Positions 8,770 through 16,042 of a stretch of 64,000 nucleotides of DNA are shown in pieces (position 1 is the stretch's first letter; every line of letters starts with the position of its first letter). Under the pieces are notes generated by a model. That model worked only from the letters and a program-made list of their open reading frames with translations. It searched no databases and was not told where the DNA came from. The stretch is from Streptomyces luteolifulvus (GTDB lineage: Bacteria; Actinomycetota; Actinomycetes; Streptomycetales; Streptomycetaceae), in the NCBI RefSeq assembly GCF_008806595.1, contig NZ_VZRB01000028.1, positions 50,203 to 114,202 on the forward strand. The letters are read 5' to 3'. Position numbers and translations under genes: made by a program.

Positions 8770-9088
8770 AAGAACATCCCGTTCTTCGTGAAGAGGCAGG
8801 CGGGGGCGCCCGTGCGAAGAGGTGGAAGTGCCGAGAGGTGGTCAGACCTCGGTACGGCGGCTCGGATGCGTCAGGAATGGCTGCGTGACGATGCATCGCG
8901 GCATGACGATGTGTCCCTCCCCGTGGCGACGGTGTTCCCCCGGTCGCTGATTGACGTGCACGCGACGAAGTGGTCAGCTCCATCGAGCGTGGCTACCGAA
9001 CGGTAGCGAACACGTGTGCCATCTGTGAAGGGTGTGCTCGGGATGTTATGAATCCGTGCATGACAAAGACGGAATCCCGGCATGACGA
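8770..9088. other. Intergenic region upstream of the toxin gene
   Basis: This stretch holds the presumed minus-strand promoter of the toxin gene. I see no conserved open frame. A possible alternative upstream start for the toxin cannot be excluded, because its assigned start is a TTG. Confidence 0.35.
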
Positions 9089-9118
9089 AGGCCCCGCCGC
9101 ACGAAAGCGACGAGGCCT
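9089..9118 (-). terminator. tmRNA terminator
   Basis: A 12-bp stem (9089-9100 with 9107-9118, one or two G-T pairs) closes a six-base loop just downstream of the tmRNA 3' end. This is the expected place for the ssrA terminator. Confidence 0.7.
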
Positions 9119-9136
9119 CTGCCCACATGGGATGAG

Positions 9137-9528
9137 TGGAGATGGCGGGAATCGAACCCGCGTCCAACGGTGCGGAACCAGGGCTTCTCCGTGTGCAGTT
9201 CGCTGTGATTTTCTCGGCCCCGGCGATCACGCGAACAAGTCGCCGACGGGCCCAGTCACTGTTTGGTTTCCCTCTTCACCCCGTGACCGGGATCAAGGTT
9301 TAGTCCCCTAGCTGATGCCAGGATCCGGGTCGGGAACAGCCCCGGGCTGACACTCCCATTAAGGAGCTATCGCATCACTACCTGATCAGGCAGCGAGGGC
9401 GAAGAGCTCGGGAGAATCGCTCTTGGAATTGGCGATTATTTGTTTCGGCCTGTGGTTTACGAGATCATGGCCGCTTTCTCGACACGCTTCCCCTGCCTCG
9501 ACAGCCGCTGTCGAAACCGATCATCCCC
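9137..9528 (-). ncRNA. ssrA: Transfer-messenger RNA (tmRNA)
   Basis: The 5' end GGGGATG (from 9528) pairs with CATCTCC at the 3' end (9144-9138) to form the acceptor stem. The T-arm GGGTTCGATTCCC lies just before it. TTTCGACA follows the 5' stem as in other tmRNAs. The tag frame starts at GCC 9433 and ends at TGA 9388-9386, giving ANSKSDSPELFALAA. The length of 392 nt is normal for Streptomyces. The 3' CCA does not appear to be encoded. Together with SmpB, it rescues ribosomes stalled on broken messages and tags the unfinished protein for degradation. smpB lies directly upstream on the same strand. Confidence 0.96.
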
Positions 9529-9545
9529 ATGTTGATTTTTCAAAC

Positions 9546-9571
9546 CCCTCCGGAGAACCTCTGGAGAGGGC
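9546..9571 (-). terminator. Possible weak terminator between smpB and ssrA
   Basis: An imperfect hairpin (CCCTCCGGAG pairing with TCTGGAGAGGG) is followed on the minus strand by GGGGTTTG and an A/T-rich stretch. It could end the smpB transcript. The A/T-rich stretch next to it could also carry the tmRNA -10 element. Confidence 0.35.
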
Positions 9572-9651
9572 TCGCACCCGCTGTGGAGTGCAGATGCCAT
9601 CGTACGTGACCAACGCACGCCGATGCCACCGTATTCCCCCGGTCAGGCGGG

Positions 9652-10197
9652 CTACGCCCCCCGCTGCTTCCGCTTCGCCGCCGCGATCGCGCGGTCCGTC
9701 TCGCGCCGGTCCTGCTTCTCGCGCAGGGTCTGCCGCTTGTCGTACTCCTTCTTGCCTCGGGCCAGCGCGATCTCCGCCTTGGCGCGGCCGTCCTTGAAGT
9801 ACAGGGCGAGGGGGACGATCGTATGACCCGTCTCCTCGGACTTCACGGCCAGCTTGTCGATCTCCTCGCGGTGCAGCAGCAGCTTGCGCTTGCGGCGCGC
9901 GGCGTGGTTGGTCCAGCTCCCCTGGCTGTACTCCGGGATGTGGGCGTTGTGCAGCCACGCCTCGTTCCCGTCGATCTGGACGAACCCGTCGGCCAGCGAG
10001 GCGCGGCCCTGGCGCAGCGACTTCACCTCGGTGCCGGTCAGGACGAGACCGGCCTCGTACGTGTCGATGATCGCGTAGTCGTGCCGGGCCTTCTTGTTCT
10101 GCGCGATGATCTTGCGCTTACCGTCCTTGGCCTTGGCGGAGGCCGCCCCACCCTGCTTCGGCTGGGACTCTTTCGGTACGTACATTCCCTTACTCAT
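9652..10197 (-). CDS. smpB: SsrA-binding protein SmpB
   Basis: SmpB binds tmRNA and delivers it to stalled ribosomes, with its C-terminal tail occupying the empty mRNA channel. The 181-residue product shows the family core: IIAQNKKARHDY, LTGTEVKSLRQGRASL, a FVQIDGNEAWLHN beta-barrel strand, the HIPEY/HAARRKRKLLLH segment, and a long basic C-terminal tail ending KRKQRGA. It is a little longer than most SmpB because of an N-terminal extension (residues 1-28). The start could be the ATG at 10197 or the one four codons in. It lies immediately upstream of ssrA, so the two partners are adjacent. Confidence 0.96.
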   Translation of the reverse strand: MSKGMYVPKESQPKQGGAASAKAKDGKRKIIAQNKKARHDYAIIDTYEAGLVLTGTEVKSLRQGRASLADGFVQIDGNEAWLHNAHIPEYSQGSWTNHAARRKRKLLLHREEIDKLAVKSEETGHTIVPLALYFKDGRAKAEIALARGKKEYDKRQTLREKQDRRETDRAIAAAKRKQRGA

Positions 10198-10265
10198 AGT
10201 GCGGTCATTTTCGCACCTTGAGGGGGCCGGGGGGAAAGCCGATTACGGGGCCGCCGACCCGCCGG

Positions 10266-11435
10266 TCACGAGGCGTCCCCGAGCCCGTCCAGCACGGTCT
10301 CGGCCCGTTCCAGCGCGCTCTTGTCCGCATCGAGGTCGGGCACGATCCCCGTCCCGTCGACGCCACGGCCCGACGGGGTGCGGTAGTGACCGACGGTCAG
10401 CTCGGCGACGGAGCCGTCGGGCAGCCGGCTCGGCATCTGGACCGAGCCCTTGCCGAAGGTGCGGGAGCCCACGACGACCGCGCGGCCGCGGTCCTGAAGC
10501 GCTCCGGTGAGGAGCTCGGCCGCGCTCATCGTGCCCTCGTCGACGAGCGCGACCAGGGGTCTCGTGGTGTCACCGCCCGGCTCGGCGTGCAGGGCGCGCT
10601 GCTCGCCGTCGACGTCGTACGTGGCGACGAGGCCGCCGTCGAGGAACGCGGAGGCGGTGGTGACGGCCTCGGTGACCAGGCCGCCGGAGTTGCCGCGCAG
10701 GTCGAGGATGATGCCGCAGGCGGCGGGGGCCCGCCGTACGGCGGTGCGGACGACGTCACCGGAACCCTTGGTGAAGGAGTCGATCTTGATGACGGTGACC
10801 GGGCCTGTGAGCTTTCGGACGGTGACCGAGTCCGTGGACAGTCTGGCCCTGCGCAGAGTGAGGCTCCACGCGCGTGTGCCGCGCTCCAGGCCGAGGCGGA
10901 CCCGCGTACCGGCGGGCGCGTCCGTGGCGTCACCGCGCAGTAAGGCGACGACCTCGGTGACGGGACGCCCGTCGACGCTCGCACCGTCGACGCTGCGCAG
11001 CCGGTCTCCCCTGCGGATCCCGGCGGCGGCCGCGGGCGAGCCGGCGGCCACCTTGGTCACCTCGATACGGCCGTCGCGCTCGCGTCGCGCCCAGAGGCCG
11101 ACGCCGGTGTACTCGCCGTCGAGGGCCTCCTCGAACTCCTTGTACTCGCCCTGGCTGTAGACGGCGCCCCAGCGGTCGCCGCTGCGGCTGACCGCGCGTT
11201 CGGCGGCCTCCATGGGGGACGTGCCGTCGGCCATGGCCTCGGCGGCCGCATCGGCGACGTGGTCGTACCGGCTGCCGGGTGCGGACGTACGGGGGGCGCC
11301 GGACGCGGACTTCCGGCCCGCCTCGGGGAACGAGCCGGTCGCGGCACCGGCCACGAGCACGCTCGCGAAGACCAATGTCAGGGCCGCCCCGCGGCGGATG
11401 CGGCGGGGCTGACAGAACAGGTCGCGGCCTGACAT
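10266..11435 (-). CDS. S41-family C-terminal processing protease
   Basis: This 389-residue exported serine peptidase has an N-terminal hydrophobic signal/anchor (about residues 17-37), a PDZ domain (GVGLWARR through SPAAAAGIRRGDRL) and the S41 catalytic domain. The Ser-Lys dyad is visible as Ser304 in GTMSAAE and Lys329 in FGKGSVQ, 25 residues apart as in CtpA/Prc. LDLRGNSGG is the conserved strand before the active site. Such proteases trim or degrade envelope proteins. I start at the ATG 11435 because the further ATG at 11459 falls in the terminator of the upstream gene. It lies between smpB and ftsX, as remembered from other streptomycetes. Confidence 0.92.
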   Translation of the reverse strand: MSGRDLFCQPRRIRRGAALTLVFASVLVAGAATGSFPEAGRKSASGAPRTSAPGSRYDHVADAAAEAMADGTSPMEAAERAVSRSGDRWGAVYSQGEYKEFEEALDGEYTGVGLWARRERDGRIEVTKVAAGSPAAAAGIRRGDRLRSVDGASVDGRPVTEVVALLRGDATDAPAGTRVRLGLERGTRAWSLTLRRARLSTDSVTVRKLTGPVTVIKIDSFTKGSGDVVRTAVRRAPAACGIILDLRGNSGGLVTEAVTTASAFLDGGLVATYDVDGEQRALHAEPGGDTTRPLVALVDEGTMSAAELLTGALQDRGRAVVVGSRTFGKGSVQMPSRLPDGSVAELTVGHYRTPSGRGVDGTGIVPDLDADKSALERAETVLDGLGDAS

Positions 11436-11460
11436 GCGGGTGAGTCTAGGACAACGCAAA

Positions 11461-11490
11461 GGGCCGCACGGGCGGTTGCCTGTGCGGCCC
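11461..11490 (-). terminator. Terminator after ftsX
   Basis: Nine-base perfect arms at 11461-11469 and 11482-11490 (GGGCCGCAC and its complement) are followed on the minus strand by TTTGCG. It should end the ftsE-ftsX transcript before the protease gene. Confidence 0.75.
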
Positions 11491-11502
11491 GGTTGGCATG
11501 CG

Positions 11503-12423
11503 TCACACCTTCAAGTACTTGCGCAGCGCGAAGAACGCGGCAAGCGCAGGCATCAGCAGGCTCGTCGCGAGGATGAGCGGCAGCTTCGTCAGGACGGCGT
11601 CCCATCCGATGAAGTTGATCAGGTTGAGTTTCTCGGACAGCGCCAGACCGTGGTCGATGATGAAGTACCGGGCGACCACCAGGAAGCCGCACGCGACGCC
11701 CCCGCCGATGAGACCGGCGACGGCCGCCTCCATGATGAACGGCGCCTGGATGTAGAAGCCGGAGGCGCCCACCAGACGCATGATGCCGGTCTCACGCCGG
11801 CGGCTGAACGCCGAGACACGCACCGTGTTGACGATCAGCATCAGCGCGACGACGAGCATCAGCGCCATCACCGCGCGCGCGGCCCAGTTCATGCCGTTGA
11901 GCAGCCCGAAGAGGTTGTCCAGGATGCCCTTCTGGTCCTGCACGGACTGCACGCCGTCCCGCCCGTTGAAGGCAGTCGCGATGACCTGGTACTTCTCCGG
12001 GTCCTTCAGCTTGATGCGGTACGACTCCTGCATCTGGTCCGGCGTCAGGGAGCTGGCCAGCGGGGAGTCGCCGAACTGCTCCTTGTAGTGCTTGTAGGCC
12101 TGGTCCTGCGACTCGTAGGTGACGGTCTGCACGACCGACGTCATTTTCTTGAGGTCGGTGAGGATCTCCTTCTTCTGGTCCTCGGTGACCGCACCCTTGG
12201 CACAGTTGGGGTCGGACTCGGCGTCACTCTTGTTGCAGAGGAAGACCGAGACATTGACCTTGTCGTACCAGTAGCCCTTCATGGTGCTCACCTGGTCGCT
12301 CATCAGCAGCGACCCGCCGAACAGGGCCAGGGACAGGGCGACGGAGACGATGACGGCGAACGTCATCGTCAGATTGCGGCGGAGACCGACACCGATCTCG
12401 GACAGTACGAACTGGGCGCGCAT
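11503..12423 (-). CDS. ftsX: Cell division protein FtsX (permease-like subunit of FtsEX)
   Basis: FtsX is the membrane half of the FtsEX complex, which transmits ATP hydrolysis by FtsE to peptidoglycan hydrolases outside the cell. The 306-residue protein has TM1 at about 18-42, a large extracellular domain (about 45-170) containing a Cys pair (FLCNKS and PNCAKG), and three more membrane segments near 177-200, 225-250 and 280-300. This is the usual four-helix FtsX layout. It starts 29 bases downstream of the ftsE stop in the same operon. In actinobacteria the partner is typically an RipC-like hydrolase, which is not seen in this window. Confidence 0.95.
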   Translation of the reverse strand: MRAQFVLSEIGVGLRRNLTMTFAVIVSVALSLALFGGSLLMSDQVSTMKGYWYDKVNVSVFLCNKSDAESDPNCAKGAVTEDQKKEILTDLKKMTSVVQTVTYESQDQAYKHYKEQFGDSPLASSLTPDQMQESYRIKLKDPEKYQVIATAFNGRDGVQSVQDQKGILDNLFGLLNGMNWAARAVMALMLVVALMLIVNTVRVSAFSRRRETGIMRLVGASGFYIQAPFIMEAAVAGLIGGGVACGFLVVARYFIIDHGLALSEKLNLINFIGWDAVLTKLPLILATSLLMPALAAFFALRKYLKV

Positions 12424-12452
12424 GGCGTCTCGTCAAGCCTTTCCGTGGATCG

Positions 12453-13142
12453 TCAGTGCTGGTAGCCGTAGACGCCGCGCGCCTGGTCGCGGACGAGACG
12501 GCCCTGCTCCAGCTCGATGACGCGCTTGCGCATCTGGTCCACGATGTTCTGGTCGTGCGTCGCCATCACCACGGTGGTGCCCGTCCGGTTGATGCGGTCG
12601 AGCAGCTTCATGATGCCGACGGAGGTCTGCGGGTCGAGGTTGCCGGTGGGCTCGTCGCAGATGAGCAGCTTGGGCCGGTTGACGAAGGCGCGCGCGATGG
12701 CCACGCGCTGCTGCTCACCACCGGACAGCTCGCCGGGCATCCGGTTCTCCTTGCCGCCGAGCCCGACGAGGTCGAGCACCTGCGGCACGGACTTGCGGAT
12801 CTCGCCGCGCGACTTGCCGATGACCTCCTGAGCGAAGGCGACGTTCTCGGCGACCGTCTTGTTCGGCAGAAGGCGGAAGTCCTGGAAGACCGTCCCCAGC
12901 TGGCGCCGGATGTGCGGCACCTTCCAGTTGGAGACGCGCGCGAGGTCCTTGCCCAGGACGTGCACCTGACCGTGGCTGCACCGCTCCTCCCGGAGGATCA
13001 GCCGCAGGAAGGTGGACTTTCCGGAGCCGGAGGACCCCACGAGGAAGACGAACTCGCCCTTCTCCACCTCCAGGGAGACATCCCTGAGTGCGGGGCGGGT
13101 CTGCTTGGGGTAGACCTTGGACACGTTGTCGAATCGGATCAC
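12453..13142 (-). CDS. ftsE: Cell division ATP-binding protein FtsE
   Basis: This is a 229-residue ABC ATPase. Walker A GSSGSGKST is at 36-44, followed by a Q-loop (TVFQDFRLL), the signature LSGGEQQRVAIARA, Walker B LLICDEPTG with NLDP, and the switch His in ATHDQ. It drives the FtsEX complex at the division site or growing wall. I chose the GTG at 13142, which gives the canonical IRFDNVSKVYP start; the open frame continues upstream but that part has no family resemblance. It is transcribed with ftsX. Confidence 0.96.
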   Translation of the reverse strand: MIRFDNVSKVYPKQTRPALRDVSLEVEKGEFVFLVGSSGSGKSTFLRLILREERCSHGQVHVLGKDLARVSNWKVPHIRRQLGTVFQDFRLLPNKTVAENVAFAQEVIGKSRGEIRKSVPQVLDLVGLGGKENRMPGELSGGEQQRVAIARAFVNRPKLLICDEPTGNLDPQTSVGIMKLLDRINRTGTTVVMATHDQNIVDQMRKRVIELEQGRLVRDQARGVYGYQH

Positions 13143-13459
13143 GGATGCACCACGGGTCGCCGGGGGTAGATGACCGTGACCATACGCGACCCGGGCACGC
13201 AAGCGCAGGCACCGGTCGGGGTTGCGCGAGGGTTGTGCGTTTTTGTACCGGGGAGTCCGTGAGGGGCGGCCGGGCAGAATACCCAGGGGCGCGGGGAACT
13301 GCGCGACAAGCCACATACGGCCCGCGGCCGCGGGACAATGGTGACCTCCCTCCCGGAGCGCCGCGCCAGCCCCCGAGGAACCTGGCACAGTGGAGGGGGG
13401 AACGTTCTCGCTCCCGAGGGCGTTGACCTACGTGGAACCGGTGCAAGGAGGGCGAGCGC
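13143..13459. other. Divergent intergenic region between ftsE and a zinc-ribbon membrane protein
   Basis: It holds the presumed ftsE promoter on the minus strand and the promoter of the small plus-strand gene. In the middle is a short sequence recognised as a common Streptomyces intergenic repeat, listed separately. No other gene is seen. Confidence 0.5.
13283..13335 (+). repeat. Streptomyces intergenic repeat (GGGGCGCGGGGAACTGCGCGA type)
   Basis: The segment contains AGGGGCGCGGGGAACTGCGC followed by GACAAGCCACA and a CGGCCCGCGGCCGCGGG end. From memory, this sequence occurs in very many intergenic regions of Streptomyces genomes, usually ending in a Cys- or Gly-codon-like GC hairpin. The copy lies between ftsE and the next gene. 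Its function is unknown. Confidence 0.55.
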
Positions 13460-13651
13460 ATGACGTACGACCGGCTGGTGTGCGCGAACTGCGCGGCGCC
13501 CGTGAGCGAGGGCCGGTGCCCAGTGTGCCGCGCGAACCGCGAGCGGCTGCAGCAGGAGAACCCCTTCGCGGGTCTGAACCCGATGACGCTGATCGCGCTG
13601 CTGGCGGTGCTGATCGCGGCCGTGGCGCTGCTGGCCCACCAGACCGCCTAG
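13460..13651 (+). CDS. Small zinc-ribbon membrane protein
   Basis: The 63-residue protein has four cysteines in a CANC...CPVC arrangement (residues 8-23), which is a zinc-ribbon knuckle pair. A C-terminal hydrophobic helix (about 42-60) follows, probably anchoring it with the ribbon in the cytoplasm. A GGAGGG-like ribosome-binding site lies just upstream of the ATG. It stands alone between divergent ftsE and a strong terminator. I know similar small hypothetical proteins from Streptomyces but no function. Confidence 0.75.
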   Translation: MTYDRLVCANCAAPVSEGRCPVCRANRERLQQENPFAGLNPMTLIALLAVLIAAVALLAHQTA

Positions 13652-13701
13652 GCCGAAGGACAGAAGTCCGGCAGGAGAACAAGAAGGACAAGCAGGACAT
13701 A

Positions 13702-13738
13702 CGAGGGGCCCGGAGCGTTCGTCGCTCCGGGCCCCTCG
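13702..13738. terminator. Bidirectional terminator
   Basis: A 16-bp perfect stem (13702-13717 with 13723-13738) closes a five-base loop. It lies between the converging small membrane-protein gene and the LAETG surface-protein gene. Confidence 0.8.
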
Positions 13739-13807
13739 GCGTAGTGCGTCGTGCGTTACTGCGTGTGCGTCACTGCGTGCGTACAGTGCGTACGCGGGTG
13801 GCTACCG

Positions 13808-14428
13808 TCAGGCAGCCGCGCCGCCGCGGCCGCCCATGAGGCGAGGAAGGACACGGAAGCCGACACCGCCGGCGATCATCGTGGCGGCGCCGACCAGCAG
13901 GAACGTGGTCTGCCCGGCACCCGTCTCGGCGAGTTCCTTGCCGTTGCCCTGGGCCGAGGTGCCGGCGGAGGTGTCCGAGCCGGTGTCGGTGAGGGCCGAG
14001 GTGCCCTCCTCCTGAGCGGAGGTGCCGCCGTCGGGGTCGGTGTTGCTGTTGCCACCCCCGTTGCCGTTGCCGTTGCCGCCCCCGTTGCCGCCACCGTTCC
14101 CGTTGCCGCCGCCATTGCCGTTGTTGCCCGTGTCGTCGGTCGGGTCGGCGGTGGGCTGGGTCGGCTCCTCGGTGGGCTGGGTGGGCTCCTCCGTGGGCTC
14201 GGTCGGCTCCTCGGTCGGCTCGGTGGGCTCGTCCGTCGGAATGATGGTCGGGTCGGGCGGCGTCGGGTCGCCGGTCGGCTCCGGGTCCGGGGACGGGGTG
14301 CTGCACCCGAGGCCCAGGAAGCCGCAGTCCTCGGCGGAGGCGGCGCCCGCGGCGGTCAGCGAGGCACCGGCGGCGATCACCGTGCAGGCGATGATCCGCG
14401 CGACGCGGATCCGCGTCTTATTGGTCAT
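13808..14428 (-). CDS. Sortase-anchored surface protein with LAETG motif
   Basis: The 206-residue protein has a classical signal peptide (about 1-32, ending ASAEDC), a DPTPPDPT/TEPTEEPT Pro-Thr-Glu repeat stretch (about 48-95) and an Asn-Gly repeat stretch (about 103-130). The C-terminal sorting signal is LAETG, a hydrophobic helix and a basic tail. LAxTG is the recognition sequence of class E sortases, which link chaplins and other proteins to peptidoglycan in Streptomyces. The mature part is low-complexity and has no enzymatic domain, so a spacer or wall-surface role is likely. It is monocistronic between two terminators. Confidence 0.88.
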   Translation of the reverse strand: MTNKTRIRVARIIACTVIAAGASLTAAGAASAEDCGFLGLGCSTPSPDPEPTGDPTPPDPTIIPTDEPTEPTEEPTEPTEEPTQPTEEPTQPTADPTDDTGNNGNGGGNGNGGGNGGGNGNGNGGGNSNTDPDGGTSAQEEGTSALTDTGSDTSAGTSAQGNGKELAETGAGQTTFLLVGAATMIAGGVGFRVLPRLMGGRGGAAA

Positions 14429-14687
14429 ATGGTTGCTACCCCCAGTAGCTGCTGGTCAGTGAGGCGGCGCTCGGGGCAGTGCTCGACGGAGGCAACTGTG
14501 CTGTTCACATCCCCCGGTTCACATGCGCCCCAGAGATACGCATGCCACGCTCAACCCTTCCCATTTTTCAAAGCAACGTCAAGGCCGTTGCGCACGCGAT
14601 GCCCAAGTACGCACTCTTTGCCGGGCGTTGGAGTCTGTGAGTGTGATGTAAAACCCAGACATCTACACCGCATCCAGGCATGAAAAA
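14429..14687. other. Promoter region of the LAETG surface-protein gene
   Basis: This gap separates the surface-protein start from the prfB terminator. It should contain the surface-protein promoter on the minus strand. A somewhat A/T-rich patch (14555-14580) is the likeliest promoter area. No gene is seen. Confidence 0.4.
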
Positions 14688-14718
14688 GGCAACTGCCGCC
14701 CGGCGGGCGGCAGTTGCC
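14688..14718 (-). terminator. prfB terminator
   Basis: Long complementary arms (GGCAACTGCCGCC and its complement) form a tight hairpin followed on the minus strand by TTTTTC. This is a classical intrinsic terminator directly after prfB. Confidence 0.85.
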
Positions 14719-14730
14719 ATATCGACAAAG

Positions 14731-15837
14731 TTACTTCGCTTGCTGCTTGCGCCAGCGAATCCCGGCCTCCAGGAACCCGTCGATCTCACCGTTGAACACG
14801 GCCTCGGGGTTGCCGACTTCGAACTCCGTACGCAGGTCCTTGACCATCTGGTACGGGTGCAGCACATACGAACGCATCTGGTTGCCCCAGGAGTTGCCGC
14901 CGTCGCCCTTGAGAGCGTCCATCCTGGCCTGCTCCTCCTGGCGGCGCCGCTCCAGCAGCTTGGCCTGGAGCACGTTCATCGCGGTGGCCTTGTTCTGGAT
15001 CTGCGACCGCTCGTTCTGGCAGGAGACGACGATGCCCGTGGGGAGGTGGGTCAGCCGCACCGCCGAGTCGGTGGTGTTCACGCCCTGGCCGCCGGGCCCG
15101 GACGACCGGTACACGTCCACCCGCAGCTCGGATTCGTCGATCTCGATGTGGTCGGTCTGCTCGACGACGGGAAGCACCTCGACACCCGCGAAGGAGGTCT
15201 GCCGGCGGCCCTGGTTGTCGAAGGGCGAGATCCGCACCAGACGGTGCGTGCCCTGCTCGACGGAGAGGGTGCCGTAGGCGTACGGAACCTGCACGGCGAA
15301 GGTCGTCGACTTGATGCCGGCCTCTTCGGCGTACGACGTCTCGTAGACCTCGGTCTTGTAACCGCGCTGCTCCGCCCAGCGCAGGTACATCCGCTGGAGC
15401 TTCTCGGCGAAGTCGGCGGCGTCGACGCCACCGGCCTCGGCGCGGATGTTGACGAGCGCCTCACGGGCGTCGTACTCACCGCTGAGGAGCGTCCGGACCT
15501 CCATCTCGTCCAGCGCCTTCCGGACGGCGGCGAGCTCGGACTCGGCCTCGGCGCGGGTGTCCGGGTCGTCCTCCTCCTCGGCCATCTCGAAGAGCACGGC
15601 GAGATCGTCGATCCGGCCGCGCAGCGCTTCCGCCTTCCTTACCTCGGCCTGGAGGTGGGAGAGCTTGCTGGTGATCTTCTGCGCCTCGTCCGGGTTGTCC
15701 CACAGGGACGGCGCGGCCGCCTGCTCCTCGAGCACGGCGATGTCTGCCCTCAGCTTGTCGAGGTCCAGGACGGCCTCGATCGACTCCATGGTCGAGGAGA
15801 GGGACTTAAGCTCTTCGGATACATCGACGACTGCCAC
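14731..15837 (-). CDS. prfB: Peptide chain release factor 2
   Basis: RF2 reads UGA and UAA stop codons and triggers release of the finished peptide. The 368-residue product has the SPF anticodon-like motif (RISPFDNQGRRQTSF) and the catalytic GGQ at 249-251 in SGPGGQGVNTTDS. The GTG at 15837 gives the usual VDVSEELKSL start. The gene is read in one continuous frame, with no in-frame UGA near codon 26, so the autoregulatory frameshift of E. coli prfB is absent. It lies downstream of a Ser/Thr kinase gene and ends at a strong terminator. Confidence 0.97.
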   Translation of the reverse strand: MAVVDVSEELKSLSSTMESIEAVLDLDKLRADIAVLEEQAAAPSLWDNPDEAQKITSKLSHLQAEVRKAEALRGRIDDLAVLFEMAEEEDDPDTRAEAESELAAVRKALDEMEVRTLLSGEYDAREALVNIRAEAGGVDAADFAEKLQRMYLRWAEQRGYKTEVYETSYAEEAGIKSTTFAVQVPYAYGTLSVEQGTHRLVRISPFDNQGRRQTSFAGVEVLPVVEQTDHIEIDESELRVDVYRSSGPGGQGVNTTDSAVRLTHLPTGIVVSCQNERSQIQNKATAMNVLQAKLLERRRQEEQARMDALKGDGGNSWGNQMRSYVLHPYQMVKDLRTEFEVGNPEAVFNGEIDGFLEAGIRWRKQQAK

Positions 15838-15913
15838 GCCTCCAGCGTAACGGCTCCGCCAAGCGGGGAGCGCAGGGCGGAGGGGGCACCCGGCGTCGGC
15901 CCCGCCCGTCGGG

Positions 15914-15985
15914 GCTGCCGCCCCCGGACCCCCGCATCGGCCCGAACGGCCCCGTCCTCGAACGCCGGACGGGCTGGATTTCACC
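15914..15985. repeat. Streptomyces intergenic repeat (CGCCGGACGGGCTG type)
   Basis: The sequence CCCGTCCTCGAACGCCGGAC followed by GGGCTGGATTT, preceded by a C-rich stretch, closely resembles a repeat I know from many Streptomyces intergenic regions. It lies upstream of prfB, between prfB and the kinase gene. Its function is unknown. Confidence 0.55.
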
Positions 15986-16042
15986 GACCCGCGCTGAAAC
16001 GCCGCCGCACAAACAGGCGTAGAGACCCCGAGCACGCACGCC

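Noticed and set aside
5800..9006. A 1,068-codon open frame on the plus strand
   Set aside because: It is antisense to the Ala-rich coiled-coil gene. Its Arg/Gly/Leu-rich product is the usual shadow of GC-rich sequence and has no family features.
9137..9170. A tRNA gene suggested by the T-arm sequence
   Set aside because: The T-arm and acceptor belong to tmRNA; no anticodon arm is adjacent, and the tag frame and 5' partner strand are present.
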